Shown here: piece after piece, positions 1-7,871 of the stretch
Layout of the letters: the number at the start of each line of letters is the position of its first letter
Position numbering within the stretch: the first letter of the stretch is position 1
Assembly (NCBI GenBank): GCA_013288705.1
Contig: JABDBI010000016.1
Span: 1-36,191, forward strand
Direction of reading: 5' to 3'
DNA from: Methanobacteriota archaeon
GTDB lineage: Bacteria; Myxococcota; UBA727; JABDBI01
Length of the DNA: 36,191 nucleotides
Made by a program: the position numbers and the translations under genes
The notes under the pieces: generated by a model
Told to the model about the DNA's origin: nothing
Seen by the model: only the letters and a program-made list of their open reading frames with translations
Databases searched by the model: none

Positions 1-594
1 GCACATATCGGGGCGCTTTCAGCGCCAGACATCGCACGCGCAATCGATCTGAGCACAGCGAACACGCTCTGTGATTTTGCGGGCGGACCAGCAAGCTATG
101 CAATTGCTTTCGCACGAGCGAACCCGAACCTGCAAATTATTCTTCGTGATATTCCTGCGTCGCTCAAGGTTGCTAGAGAAAATGTGCAGAAAGCCAATTT
201 GACGGAGCGAATCAAACTGGTTGAAACGTCTGCTACCGATGCAGACTGGGGCGGGCCTTACGATGTCATCTTTCTTTCTCACACCATTCATCTTTTTGAC
301 AAAGAGGCAGTGTTGGCGATGTTCCATGCGGCGCATCGCGCGCTGGTGCCTGGCGGGCGACTGATCGTGCGCGAACTCTTTATGGATGAAGAAAAGACTC
401 ATCCTCAGTTGGGCGCTTTATTGTCGTTTTTTATGTGGAACAAAGGCGAGGCCTACTCTGTGCAAGAAACCACAGAAATGATGGCAAAGGCGCAATTCAT
501 GAGTATCGCCCAGACGCGTTTTTGCGAAGAGCAGACCTCACCGGAGGTCGTTGGTTCGCTGCTTATTGGTGAAAAATCACCGCCAACTGACTGA
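1..594 (+). CDS. O-methyltransferase, SAM-dependent (5' truncated by window edge)
   Basis: The frame is open from base 1, so the N-terminal dimerisation part lies outside the window; 197 residues remain. The segment CDFAGGPASYAIAFARANP (about residues 28-46) matches motif I of class I methyltransferases, the SAM-binding glycine loop. Further on, DVIFLSHTIHLFD and ALVPGGRLIVRE match the later motifs of the acetylserotonin/hydroxyneurosporene O-methyltransferase family (Methyltransf_2). By family it would methylate a small-molecule hydroxyl group, but the substrate cannot be read from this fragment. The stop codon overlaps an ATG (TGATG), although the downstream gene more likely starts at 651. 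The family call is fairly sure and the substrate unknown. Confidence 0.8.
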   Translation, partial: AHIGALSAPDIARAIDLSTANTLCDFAGGPASYAIAFARANPNLQIILRDIPASLKVARENVQKANLTERIKLVETSATDADWGGPYDVIFLSHTIHLFDKEAVLAMFHAAHRALVPGGRLIVRELFMDEEKTHPQLGALLSFFMWNKGEAYSVQETTEMMAKAQFMSIAQTRFCEEQTSPEVVGSLLIGEKSPPTD

Positions 595-650
595 TGGCAT
601 CTCCGACGCCAATATGGCACCTCCACGTGATTCCATTGGAGATCATTACG

Positions 651-1085
651 ATGCGATTGCCATTCACCCTCGCGCCACTGCTCAGCTCACTTCTTTGTCT
701 TTCATCCTTCGCCACAACCACACATACGCTTCATAACGTGACAGCAAACGCCAAAGCTAATTGCCAGTTTTCGGCTGCATATGAGAATCAATTTTATTTT
801 GTGGACAAAAGTGGTGCAAGCATCACAACTTTTACACTTGAACCAAATGTACCGTACCAATTTGGGCTTGTGTTAAGTGGAGGTGCAGACTTCAATATGG
901 AATATACGATGGTCTGTGTTGCGGACACCGGAGCGTTTGCGAAAAGGCCGAGAGTTACCTACGTGATTGGTGCCAATGGGCCTGCAGATCCCGACGTCAA
1001 AGTCGTCAATGATTATGGTGCGGAAGGGTCGTGGAAGGTAATCCCGGGGGTTGGGGAGGATTTTTCCATGAAGTTGCAAAATTAG
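651..1085 (+). CDS. small secreted protein of unknown function
   Basis: A 144-residue protein starting MRLPFTLAPLLSSLLC, which looks like a Sec signal peptide, probably cut after SSFA. The ATG at 651 is chosen over the upstream ATG at 594 because GGAG lies 9 bases before it and the signal peptide then begins at residue 1. The mature part is about 120 residues, with Cys in NCQF and MVCVAD that could form one disulfide, and the pattern of a small beta-sandwich. No family is recognised. It follows the methyltransferase on the same strand, but nothing links their functions. Confidence 0.65.
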   Translation: MRLPFTLAPLLSSLLCLSSFATTTHTLHNVTANAKANCQFSAAYENQFYFVDKSGASITTFTLEPNVPYQFGLVLSGGADFNMEYTMVCVADTGAFAKRPRVTYVIGANGPADPDVKVVNDYGAEGSWKVIPGVGEDFSMKLQN

Positions 1086-1119
1086 CAAATACACATTATA
1101 ATACACCTTATGAGGTGTA
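1074..1119 (+). promoter_or_regulatory. vapBC promoter with overlapping palindromic operator
   Basis: A -35 TTGCAA (1074-1079) and a perfect -10 TATAAT (1097-1102) are separated by 17 bases. A dyad with 7-bp arms, TACACCT at 1102-1108 and AGGTGTA at 1113-1119, begins on the last base of the -10 and includes the ribosome binding site GAGGTG before the ATG at 1123. This is where an autorepressing VapB-VapC complex would bind. The -35 lies inside the end of the preceding gene. Confidence 0.7.
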
Positions 1120-1122
1120 CCC

Positions 1123-1323
1123 ATGCGAACCAACATCGTGCTCAATGATAACTTGGTCAAAGAGGCATTTCGCTTTGCCAAGGTATCCACAAAACGCGAA
1201 CTTGTAGACCTTGCTCTTCGTGAGTTCATCGAAAGTCACCAAAGGCAAGATCTCCGAGAATTGGCCGGCACTGTCAAAATCCGTGACAACTATGACTACA
1301 AAGCGGCTCGGGCGCGCGGTTAG
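1123..1323 (+). CDS. vapB: VapB-type antitoxin
   Basis: A 66-residue protein. The N-terminal RTNIVLNDNLVKEAFRFA followed by STKRELVDLALREFIE is typical of the short VapB (DUF2191-like) antitoxins, with an N-terminal DNA-binding beta strand and helices and a toxin-wrapping C-terminal tail that ends KAARARG. It would neutralise the PIN RNase encoded 5 bases downstream and repress its own promoter with it. The ribosome binding site GAGGTG lies in the operator dyad. The call rests on the N-terminal pattern and on pairing with an unmistakable PIN toxin. Confidence 0.85.
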   Translation: MRTNIVLNDNLVKEAFRFAKVSTKRELVDLALREFIESHQRQDLRELAGTVKIRDNYDYKAARARG

Positions 1324-1328
1324 ACACC

Positions 1329-1727
1329 ATGTATCTCGTTGACACTTCGGTTTGGATTGATTTCTTGCGCAATAGGCATACCAAGGCCGTAGGCAGGCTT
1401 AGGGCAATTTTAGATGACCAAATTGTATTTGGTATTAGCGGCGTCATTTATCAGGAGCTTCTTCAGGGGGCGGCGTCGAAGATGGATTTCTTGCGATTGA
1501 AAGCATATTTTGGTTCGCAGCGATTTTTTCATCCTAAAGATCTCAAATCCACATTTTTGAATGCGGCGCATCTATATTTTGATTGTCGTCAGGCGGCAAT
1601 CACAATTCGCAGCACAATTGATTGTCTAATTGCCCAAATTGCCATGGAGCATGGGCTGATTCTATTGCACTCCGATAGGGATTATGAGCGCATCCAGAAA
1701 GTAAGGCCCGAGCTTCGGTTAGAATAA
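1329..1727 (+). CDS. vapC: VapC-type PIN-domain RNase toxin
   Basis: A 132-residue PIN-domain protein. The acidic residues expected to hold the catalytic magnesium are visible: D5 in YLVDTSVWIDFL, E43 in YQELLQG, D98 in STIDCLIA and D116/D118 in LHSDRDYERI. The length is normal for VapC. Family members cut tRNA or rRNA and are held inactive by VapB. The gene starts 5 bases after vapB, so the two form one operon under the promoter at 1074-1102. All key residues are present, so the toxin looks intact. Confidence 0.9.
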   Translation: MYLVDTSVWIDFLRNRHTKAVGRLRAILDDQIVFGISGVIYQELLQGAASKMDFLRLKAYFGSQRFFHPKDLKSTFLNAAHLYFDCRQAAITIRSTIDCLIAQIAMEHGLILLHSDRDYERIQKVRPELRLE

Positions 1728-1744
1728 CCCAAGCCAAATCAATC

Positions 1745-1776
1745 ATCCTCCTGCAATAATACGTAATCAGGAGGAT
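1745..1776 (+). promoter_or_regulatory. hairpin sequestering the ribosome binding site of the next gene
   Basis: Perfect 9-bp arms, ATCCTCCTG (1745-1753) and CAGGAGGAT (1768-1776), flank a 14-base AT-rich loop. The right arm contains the whole AGGAGG ribosome binding site of the ATG at 1783. In the mRNA this stem would hide the site. There is no T-run after it, so it does not look like an intrinsic terminator for vapBC. Confidence 0.6.
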
Positions 1777-1782
1777 ACACAC

Positions 1783-2505
1783 ATGCCACGCGTCCACAGT
1801 GAACTTTCCGTTAGCCGCCAGCAGGATCCTTGCAGAGCGGACATGCTGCCTATGCGAGTGACCTCCCATTCCATTCAGCTGGTCAATGGCTCGAGAACCG
1901 TTGGCCGGGCCAATCGATATTTGTATTCGCTCGCCGGCGATACCTTTGCACCTGCCAATCCCCAAGGAACAACGCGGCTTGGCAAATTCATGGATTCCCT
2001 TCGTGGCGGTGTAAGAAGAGGCGCAGGAGTTGGCGCCGGACTAGGCTGTGTCGCGACATTCGTCCCAGATGTCGCTATTGGTAACGCTGATCCGTCATAC
2101 AAGGGCTGCGGCTATAATGTGCGAGCCGAAGGCGTCGTCGGGGTGATCACGCACGCTGCGATCGATGTTGCTTCCGTCACATCTACGGCGCCAGGTGCTG
2201 TGGGCGGACTCGTGGGCGGATTATTTACTTCGCCATGCGCATCAACAGTGAGTTGCCTTGAGGGAGATACGACCACACCTGATCACGTTGTCACAAGAAA
2301 CTGGGTGCGTAACTCCGTCGAGCTCGGCGCGGCAGTCACCAGCACGCCCGTCGCGGCAGCAGCAGGCGCTTCGACAGGATTGGCCTTGGGAGTCGCTCGG
2401 GCGCCATTCACAGTGGTGAAAGGTGCGCTAGCGTTTGCTGGCGCTACCGTGGGTGGGGTGGTTGGCTTCTTTGTTGGTATTGGCAGAGCGATTGCCAATC
2501 GCTAA
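1783..2505 (+). CDS. hypothetical Gly/Ala-rich hydrophobic protein
   Basis: A 240-residue protein with no recognised family. The first 60 residues are polar. The rest is rich in Gly, Ala and Val, with several glycine-zipper-like stretches: RGAGVGAGLGC near residue 85, AVGGLVGGLF near residue 145, and GATVGGVVGFFVGIGRA at the C-terminus. These could be membrane-inserting hairpins. There is no N-terminal signal peptide. The AGGAGG site 7 bases before the ATG is strong but lies inside a hairpin. Its stop codon overlaps the stop of the minus-strand ankyrin gene by 4 bases. It could be a membrane-active protein, but no function is claimed. Confidence 0.6.
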   Translation: MPRVHSELSVSRQQDPCRADMLPMRVTSHSIQLVNGSRTVGRANRYLYSLAGDTFAPANPQGTTRLGKFMDSLRGGVRRGAGVGAGLGCVATFVPDVAIGNADPSYKGCGYNVRAEGVVGVITHAAIDVASVTSTAPGAVGGLVGGLFTSPCASTVSCLEGDTTTPDHVVTRNWVRNSVELGAAVTSTPVAAAAGASTGLALGVARAPFTVVKGALAFAGATVGGVVGFFVGIGRAIANR

Positions 2506-4958
2506 ACGCCAGCAGCCAACAGCTTAAGCAACTCATCGTCATGAGGTCCTAGGCGTGCATAAAAGTGGGCATTGTGGCCGCTTAGATCTCTCGCTGCTTG
2601 GTTTGCTTTCAAAGCAAGCAGCTGCTTCACCAGCGCGAGATTGCCATTTCTTGCCGCCATCATCAGTGGTGTGACGCCGGCGTTGTCGGCTTGATTAACG
2701 TCGGCTCCAGCTTCATGGAGAAGCGCTACTTTTTGTGCATCGCCATGCTGCACCGCTAGCATCAACGGTGTGGTGCCGCGATTGTCGGCGAGATTTACCG
2801 CGTGTCGACGCAAGGCGTCCGTAGTCGGTGTCGCAAGAAGGTCACGGAGAAATTCCGGCGTCACATCAGCGGCAGCAGCAGCAGCGTGTAACACGGTTTG
2901 GCCGGCATTATTTTGATCGTCGAGAAAAATGACATTTCCAGCACGCAATCTCTCTAACACTCGGTCTTGCCGCGTTTTTAAGTACACCTCCCTCACAACT
3001 GGCTCGGCTGAGCGCGCCGGCGTACCCAGCTCCGCATCAAACCCTTCGCCCAAGATCTGCGCCATGGTGATATTCGCACGGTCAGCGACGATTCGCTTTT
3101 GCCGCTGCTCCTCGCTTTCAGCAAAAACAACTTTCATTGGCGTCACAACCACGCCCGCTTTTTCCGCTCGCTCTTTGCGCCGCGCCAGGCGTATCTCGCG
3201 CAATCTGGGACGGAAATCCTCACCCGTCGCCATTTCAAGGGAACCAGTGAATACGCCATCATCTCCCCAATCCGACGACAACATCGCTTCAATAAGGCCT
3301 GGATCCAGTAGTGTGCGGAGCCTGGCGGAGCCGATGCGTCGCAAAGCCTCGATCGCCAACCCTATCTCCTGTGGCTGCGCGCGCCAAGCAGTCACCACGA
3401 CAGACGCGATGTCTGCAGGTTCAACGGGCAAATTCTTGCGTAGCGACCTCATCAGCCATTCTGGATTACTGGTGCGTTTAGCCCATTGAAAGACAAGGCT
3501 CCATTGATCGCGTGTCTGACATCTGTACCAGAGCGTCGCCGCCATGTCCATGCGCCCCCTCTCCAGCGCCGTGCGAATAGCGGAAGTGATATCTGCATTG
3601 GGCAACCCCAGTAAGAATTCAAACAGTGGCTTCTGATTGGTAGCCACAGCATAAGAGAGTGGCGATTGCTCTGTGTGCCGGAAAGGCAAAACATTGACTT
3701 GTGCTTTTAGCTCCCGAAGAAGTTCGCCTTCCGTGTTTGAGTCTACGTCACGAAAAAATTTGCCCAACGAATCGACGGGCATATTGAATTGAATGCCCAT
3801 TTCTCTTGCTTTTCGAACCACCTGAAGCGCAAGCGCTTTATCTTTCTTGATGATGGCGAAATTCATGGTGTCCTCGAACAAACGCTGGGACGGAACTCCT
3901 GCAGGCAATGGTTTTCGCAACATACGCTGTACGCGCTCAACGTCACCAGCGTTCAGTGCGGCCTCCAAGCTTTTGGCTGAACGTGCTGGAGACTTCGACC
4001 ACGCCATAAGAGCTTCCTGCTCTGCCTTCGACAATCCACTATGACTGAACCGCCATTCCGCCATGTTTGGCATGGCAAGACTCAATGCCTCGTGAAAGTG
4101 GGAAGCAACATTTCCTGTAGGCGGGGCCAATAGCGCAGCCATCGAGCGCAGCTGCTGTTTCGCTTGCCAAAGTTCTTCTGAGTCAGTGAGGCGCTCCCAA
4201 ATCCGCGTAAAAATTCCGGGTCTTTTGCCTTGCTCATGTACCACTGCCACAAGATGCGGGTTCTCTATATGGGCCTTATAAGTCTCGCCAGGGATGATGA
4301 ACGCGGTTGCCAAATTGGCGAGCGCCTTGATGCGCTGTTCTTTTGGTAGCGTCAGCACATGGGCGACATGCGCGTCGACGAGGGTACGTGCAACGAGCCT
4401 TGCTTCCGGCGTGCCCAAACGCGTGAGAGAAAAAACAAAGGCATTTGTTGGCCCTTCCAAGTGCGCTTGCGTAAGCGCCAATTGACCGGCGACATCGAGC
4501 GCATCAGCCCCTCCCAGGGAAACCAACATGTGAAAGGCGTTACTGATGGCAAGCCTGTCGGTTGGCCGCGTTACCAAGCGCTGCGCTTCGCTAATTTTTT
4601 GTTCCCTGCTGACGTCTCTTTTCAGGGCGGCTTCTAAATGGGTTTTCTCTTTCGGCGCCAATGCGCTCAACAAATTGCGTCGATCCCTGCTATCTGCGGC
4701 CAGTCCAGCGATTTTTGCCCATACATCTGCTGAGAGATTCGGTCGGCGCACAGCGGCCTTCGCGCCAGCGCCCGCGTGCGCGGCTGGGGAAATATGTGGC
4801 GCCGTGATGCGTTCAACACCACCGCTCACGGTCTTTAAATGCTCCGACGAAAGCTCCGAGTCACTTAGAGCGTGCTGCAATATATCGTGCCAATGATCTC
4901 CCGATACGCCTGGAGAAACGGGAGCCTTTGGCTCTGCTTTGCCCTCTTTTCGCGCCAT
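2502..4958 (-). CDS. large ankyrin-repeat protein (818 aa), possible effector
   Basis: The protein has no signal peptide and a polar N-terminus with two HW/HD-rich helices. A long helical middle follows, with an isolated ankyrin-like unit around residue 430 (PLSYAVATNQKPLFEFLLG). Four better ankyrin repeats make up residues 684-818, for example GTTPLMLAVQHGDAQKVALL and GVTPLMMAARNGNLALVKQLL, and end at the last residue. Ankyrin repeats bind other proteins. In host-associated gammaproteobacteria, large soluble ankyrin proteins are often type IV effectors, but this is only an analogy since no secretion genes are present. The ATG at 4958 has no clear ribosome binding site. The gene is divergent from the secreted-protein gene at 5032. 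Confidence 0.85.
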   Translation of the reverse strand: MARKEGKAEPKAPVSPGVSGDHWHDILQHALSDSELSSEHLKTVSGGVERITAPHISPAAHAGAGAKAAVRRPNLSADVWAKIAGLAADSRDRRNLLSALAPKEKTHLEAALKRDVSREQKISEAQRLVTRPTDRLAISNAFHMLVSLGGADALDVAGQLALTQAHLEGPTNAFVFSLTRLGTPEARLVARTLVDAHVAHVLTLPKEQRIKALANLATAFIIPGETYKAHIENPHLVAVVHEQGKRPGIFTRIWERLTDSEELWQAKQQLRSMAALLAPPTGNVASHFHEALSLAMPNMAEWRFSHSGLSKAEQEALMAWSKSPARSAKSLEAALNAGDVERVQRMLRKPLPAGVPSQRLFEDTMNFAIIKKDKALALQVVRKAREMGIQFNMPVDSLGKFFRDVDSNTEGELLRELKAQVNVLPFRHTEQSPLSYAVATNQKPLFEFLLGLPNADITSAIRTALERGRMDMAATLWYRCQTRDQWSLVFQWAKRTSNPEWLMRSLRKNLPVEPADIASVVVTAWRAQPQEIGLAIEALRRIGSARLRTLLDPGLIEAMLSSDWGDDGVFTGSLEMATGEDFRPRLREIRLARRKERAEKAGVVVTPMKVVFAESEEQRQKRIVADRANITMAQILGEGFDAELGTPARSAEPVVREVYLKTRQDRVLERLRAGNVIFLDDQNNAGQTVLHAAAAAADVTPEFLRDLLATPTTDALRRHAVNLADNRGTTPLMLAVQHGDAQKVALLHEAGADVNQADNAGVTPLMMAARNGNLALVKQLLALKANQAARDLSGHNAHFYARLGPHDDELLKLLAAGV

Positions 4959-5003
4959 CTAACAAGAATACCACAGGCTTCGAAGACTTTTGTGCCAGAT
5001 GTG

Positions 5004-5012
5004 TGCTAGAAT
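5004..5012 (+). promoter_or_regulatory. extended -10 promoter element for the gene at 5032
   Basis: TGCTAGAAT (TGn followed by TAGAAT) lies 19 bases before the chosen ATG at 5032. No good -35 is seen, which is usual for extended -10 promoters. A GGGG run at 5022-5025 would serve as ribosome binding site. Confidence 0.35.
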
Positions 5013-5031
5013 TGCCAAAGTGGGGTGCATC

Positions 5032-5886
5032 ATGACGCGTTATGTTCCCATCTTTGGCTCTTTTCTCCTCCTTTTCTATTCCAGTATCGCAGAGGCACGA
5101 GACTCTTGTAGTGCAGCAGCAGACGATTTTGATTTATCGGCCGTCATGGGGCTTATCAAAAACGAAAACCTCAAAGACGCTGAAGCGCTGGAAAAGAAAA
5201 TCAACGAAGACAACGGCATTAACAACGTCGATATCGACAAGGATGGCAAGGTCGATTACATCCAGGTTCGAGAGAAGCGCTTGGACGATGGCTACGCCTT
5301 CGAGTTCTACGCTATCCCATCATCGACACAAAATGTGGATGACGGATGTGTCATCGCAACGCTGGCATTCTCTAAAGACGCCAGCTCCAACCAGGTGGAG
5401 ATCGTCGGTACTTATCCGGTCTACATCACCGACTACGATGCCTATCACTACTACTGGTATGAGCCCTACCCTTATTGTTCTCCCTATTTTGCAGGTCCTT
5501 GCGTAGGCGGATGGCCTTTCTTCGTCGGCTGGGTATTTTGGCCGACACGTCCGCTTTTCTGGTATAGACCCTTCTATCTTGGACCACGTTTCGGATGGCG
5601 GCACGTGCTATATGGCCATGGCCTTATTGGTCGACGTGCGGCTTATTATCACGGGTGGCGCGGCGGCGCGTTTCGGCCGGGGGTGCGCCCAAGGTCTTAT
5701 GTGAGCCATGGTAACGTGAACCATTTCCAAAATCACGCGGTGCGCCCGTCAGCTCCGCATAGCTTTGGCGGTGGCGGCGCGTATCACGGTGGTGGCGCAT
5801 TCCACGGCGGTGGTGGTGGCTTTCACGGAGGAGGCGGATTTCGTGGTGGTGGTGGGTTCCATGGCGGAGGTGGGCGTCATCGATAG
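5032..5886 (+). CDS. secreted protein with EF-hand-like loop and Gly/His-rich tail
   Basis: A 284-residue protein. The ATG at 5032 is preferred to 4990 because it puts the signal peptide (FGSFLLLFYSSIAEA) at the N-terminus. Residues 67-75 read D-I-D-K-D-G-K-V-D, the DxDxDGxxD pattern of a calcium loop as in dockerin or EF-hand repeats. A strongly aromatic stretch follows (YHYYWYEPYPY, then W/F-rich), and the last 45 residues are tandem GGGGFH/GGGGFR units. Such a tail suggests surface attachment or metal binding by histidine. No named family is recognised. The coding content is clear and the function is not. Confidence 0.7.
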   Translation: MTRYVPIFGSFLLLFYSSIAEARDSCSAAADDFDLSAVMGLIKNENLKDAEALEKKINEDNGINNVDIDKDGKVDYIQVREKRLDDGYAFEFYAIPSSTQNVDDGCVIATLAFSKDASSNQVEIVGTYPVYITDYDAYHYYWYEPYPYCSPYFAGPCVGGWPFFVGWVFWPTRPLFWYRPFYLGPRFGWRHVLYGHGLIGRRAAYYHGWRGGAFRPGVRPRSYVSHGNVNHFQNHAVRPSAPHSFGGGGAYHGGGAFHGGGGGFHGGGGFRGGGGFHGGGGRHR

Positions 5887-5914
5887 CTGAGCCCACTAAA
5901 GCCCATTGGCGGTG

Positions 5915-6295
5915 TCAATCGTTGCCATATTGGCACACGCTATAGCCATTGAGATCGACACAAAATTGGCCCGGCTGGCATTCTGCGCCCGTGCCGCCCT
6001 GATGCGCGCATGCTACCATACATGTGCCCGGGCTTAAGGGCTCGCCATTTACGTAGGTTTCTGTACAAGTAAGGCCTGCCATACAAGGCTGCGTGCCACC
6101 CAACATTTCATTGGAGCAAGCTTCACCTTCCGCTGCATAGCTGCCGGCACCATTGTCCCAGCCACCATTACCGCCATCGACAGGATTAAGCACAATGCTG
6201 CCGCCAGGGCCAGTATATTGAGCGGACGCAGCCAGTGACAAGGTCATATTCACTGCGCACAAGAATAATATGAATGTTTTTGATCGCTTTTGCAT
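5915..6295 (-). CDS. small Cys-rich secreted protein
   Basis: A 126-residue protein with a clear Sec signal peptide (FILFLCAVNMTLSLAASAQ). The mature part has eight cysteines, spaced in the patterns CSNEMLGGTQPC, GLTC, GTCMVAC and ECQPGQFCVDLNGYSVC. These resemble the small disulfide modules (EGF- or EB-like) found in some secreted proteins. Eight is an even number, consistent with four disulfides formed outside the cytoplasm. No catalytic motif is seen. The gene is divergent from the DUF4010 gene, with about 127 bases between the two starts. Confidence 0.65.
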   Translation of the reverse strand: MQKRSKTFILFLCAVNMTLSLAASAQYTGPGGSIVLNPVDGGNGGWDNGAGSYAAEGEACSNEMLGGTQPCMAGLTCTETYVNGEPLSPGTCMVACAHQGGTGAECQPGQFCVDLNGYSVCQYGND

Positions 6296-6397
6296 GCTTG
6301 CTCCTTCATCTGAACGGGATCAGATTCATACCTCACGGCTAAACTTCGTTCGTCGGGCAAAAGACCGAGCGAGATTGCACAGTCGTTCACAAAATCA

Positions 6398-6406
6398 TGT
6401 TATACT
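6398..6406 (+). promoter_or_regulatory. extended -10 promoter element for the MgtC/DUF4010 gene
   Basis: TGTTATACT (TGn plus TATACT) lies 17 bases before the ATG at 6423, with AGAGGA as ribosome binding site between them. TTGCAC (6375-6380) is a possible but widely spaced (20 bases) -35. Confidence 0.4.
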
Positions 6407-6422
6407 TTCCACGAGAGGATTC

Positions 6423-7706
6423 ATGTTTGAACAGCTTGCTTCATACATCCCGCTGGAAGCCCAAAAACTGATCGTTGTTTTAATTGCGTCTTTTCTTATT
6501 GGGTTACAGCGAGAAGAGCAAAAGGCTGAGACACCGCAGGGCTATTCATTTGGTGGCATTCGCACGTTTCCCTTGATTGGTTTAACGGGATACGCAGTTG
6601 CCATGATTGCCCAAGGCAATCCCGTTGCACTGGGTTTGGGCTTTGCCGTCATCGGCGCTTTTATGCTGATGTCCTACAAGCACAAGCTTGACTTGTTTCA
6701 AGGAGCTGGCCTCACGTCTGAGATGTCTGGGCTCTTCACCTACTTGTTAGGCGCGCTTGTTTATCAAGACCGCTTTTGGATAGCCATTGCCTTGCTGGTG
6801 GTTGGGATGCTGTTGTTGGAGCTCAAGGTCGGGCTTGAGAGGTTTGCCAGACGTGTGCCAGCAGCGGAAATTCTGACAGCCACCAAATTTCTCCTTCTTT
6901 CCGTCGTAATTTTGCCAATTCTTCCCAACCATCCACTCACACCGCTGCATATTAATCCGTTTCAAACCTGGCTCATCGTTGTTGCAATTAGTGCGCTCTC
7001 CTATGGTGGTTACATCCTGCAAAAGATCATCGGCGATCGAGGTAGCGTTATTGTTTCTGCGATTCTTGGTGGTGTGTATTCCTCCACGGTGATAACCATT
7101 GTTTTGGCCAGACGCGGCAAGAGCCAAACCCGACCTTTTCTGTATTCGGGTGCAATACTGGCATCATCGGGAATGACATATATACGCCTAGCCATTTTGC
7201 TCTGCATTTTTAGCGAAGTGCTACGTCGAGAAATATCTCTTTTTCTCTTCATCCTTGGAGCCGTTACAATCGGCGTTGGCGTTTTGTGGTCAAGACACAT
7301 CGTCAAACATGCTGCGGTTGAGCAAGACTATGAAATCAAAAATCCGCTCGAAATATCTTCCGCTCTCATTTTTGCGCTTCTGTTTCTGACGATGACAGTA
7401 ATTACTGGCCTCGTAATAAGTTATAGCGGCAGCCTCGGAATGTACATTCTTGCACCCTTAACCGGTGTGACAGATGTGACTCCTTTTGTGATGACCCTGA
7501 CGCAATCTACTGGCCTCAGCATACCGATCAAGGTTGGCGCAGCAGGCGTCTTGATTTCATCGGCGAGCAATAACTTCATCAAGGGAGTCTACGCATATAG
7601 TTTTGCCAGAGGGGCGACGGGAATACAGAGTCTCATCTTATTGACATTGCTAGCGATTCTTGGTCTAGCGCCACTGCTTTATGTATTCCAAGGCATTGCA
7701 AAATAA
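6423..7706 (+). CDS. MgtC/SapB-DUF4010 family membrane protein
   Basis: A 427-residue, very hydrophobic protein with about 12 predicted membrane segments. The N-terminal LIGLQREEQKAETPQGYSFGGIRTF carries the conserved GLxRE and GGIRT of the MgtC/SapB domain. The C-terminal half, with SALIFALLFLTMTV and GLSIPIKVGAAGVLISSASNN, fits DUF4010. MgtC-domain proteins act in adaptation to low magnesium or in macrophage survival; the role of DUF4010 proteins is not established. The ATG at 6423 is preferred to the longer frame because it has a ribosome binding site and starts at the first membrane helix. Confidence 0.85.
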   Translation: MFEQLASYIPLEAQKLIVVLIASFLIGLQREEQKAETPQGYSFGGIRTFPLIGLTGYAVAMIAQGNPVALGLGFAVIGAFMLMSYKHKLDLFQGAGLTSEMSGLFTYLLGALVYQDRFWIAIALLVVGMLLLELKVGLERFARRVPAAEILTATKFLLLSVVILPILPNHPLTPLHINPFQTWLIVVAISALSYGGYILQKIIGDRGSVIVSAILGGVYSSTVITIVLARRGKSQTRPFLYSGAILASSGMTYIRLAILLCIFSEVLRREISLFLFILGAVTIGVGVLWSRHIVKHAAVEQDYEIKNPLEISSALIFALLFLTMTVITGLVISYSGSLGMYILAPLTGVTDVTPFVMTLTQSTGLSIPIKVGAAGVLISSASNNFIKGVYAYSFARGATGIQSLILLTLLAILGLAPLLYVFQGIAK

Positions 7707-7831
7707 ATCACCTTCGATTGGGTGTACTCCATTTATGATTCCCTATACCGTGGATGCGAGTTTGGTGATTATTCTCCGCGCGTTGCATGGCGCAAGAAAA
7801 TGGCCAAGTCGCTTACACAAATAAGGTTCCT

Positions 7832-7862
7832 TGACCTTGACGTCGTACTTTGAACAAGGTCA
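7832..7862. promoter_or_regulatory. dyad in the peroxiredoxin promoter region
   Basis: Perfect 8-bp arms, TGACCTTG (7832-7839) and CAAGGTCA (7855-7862), are separated by 15 bases and end 10 bases before the ATG at 7872. A -35-like TTGACG (7837-7842) overlaps the left arm. The layout suits an operator, but the -10 is poor and no regulator can be named. Confidence 0.3.
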
Positions 7863-7871
7863 TATTGACGC

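Noticed and set aside
594-650. Longer start for the small secreted protein at the TGATG overlap
   Set aside because: It would put 19 extra residues before the signal peptide, while the ATG at 651 has a well-placed GGAG.
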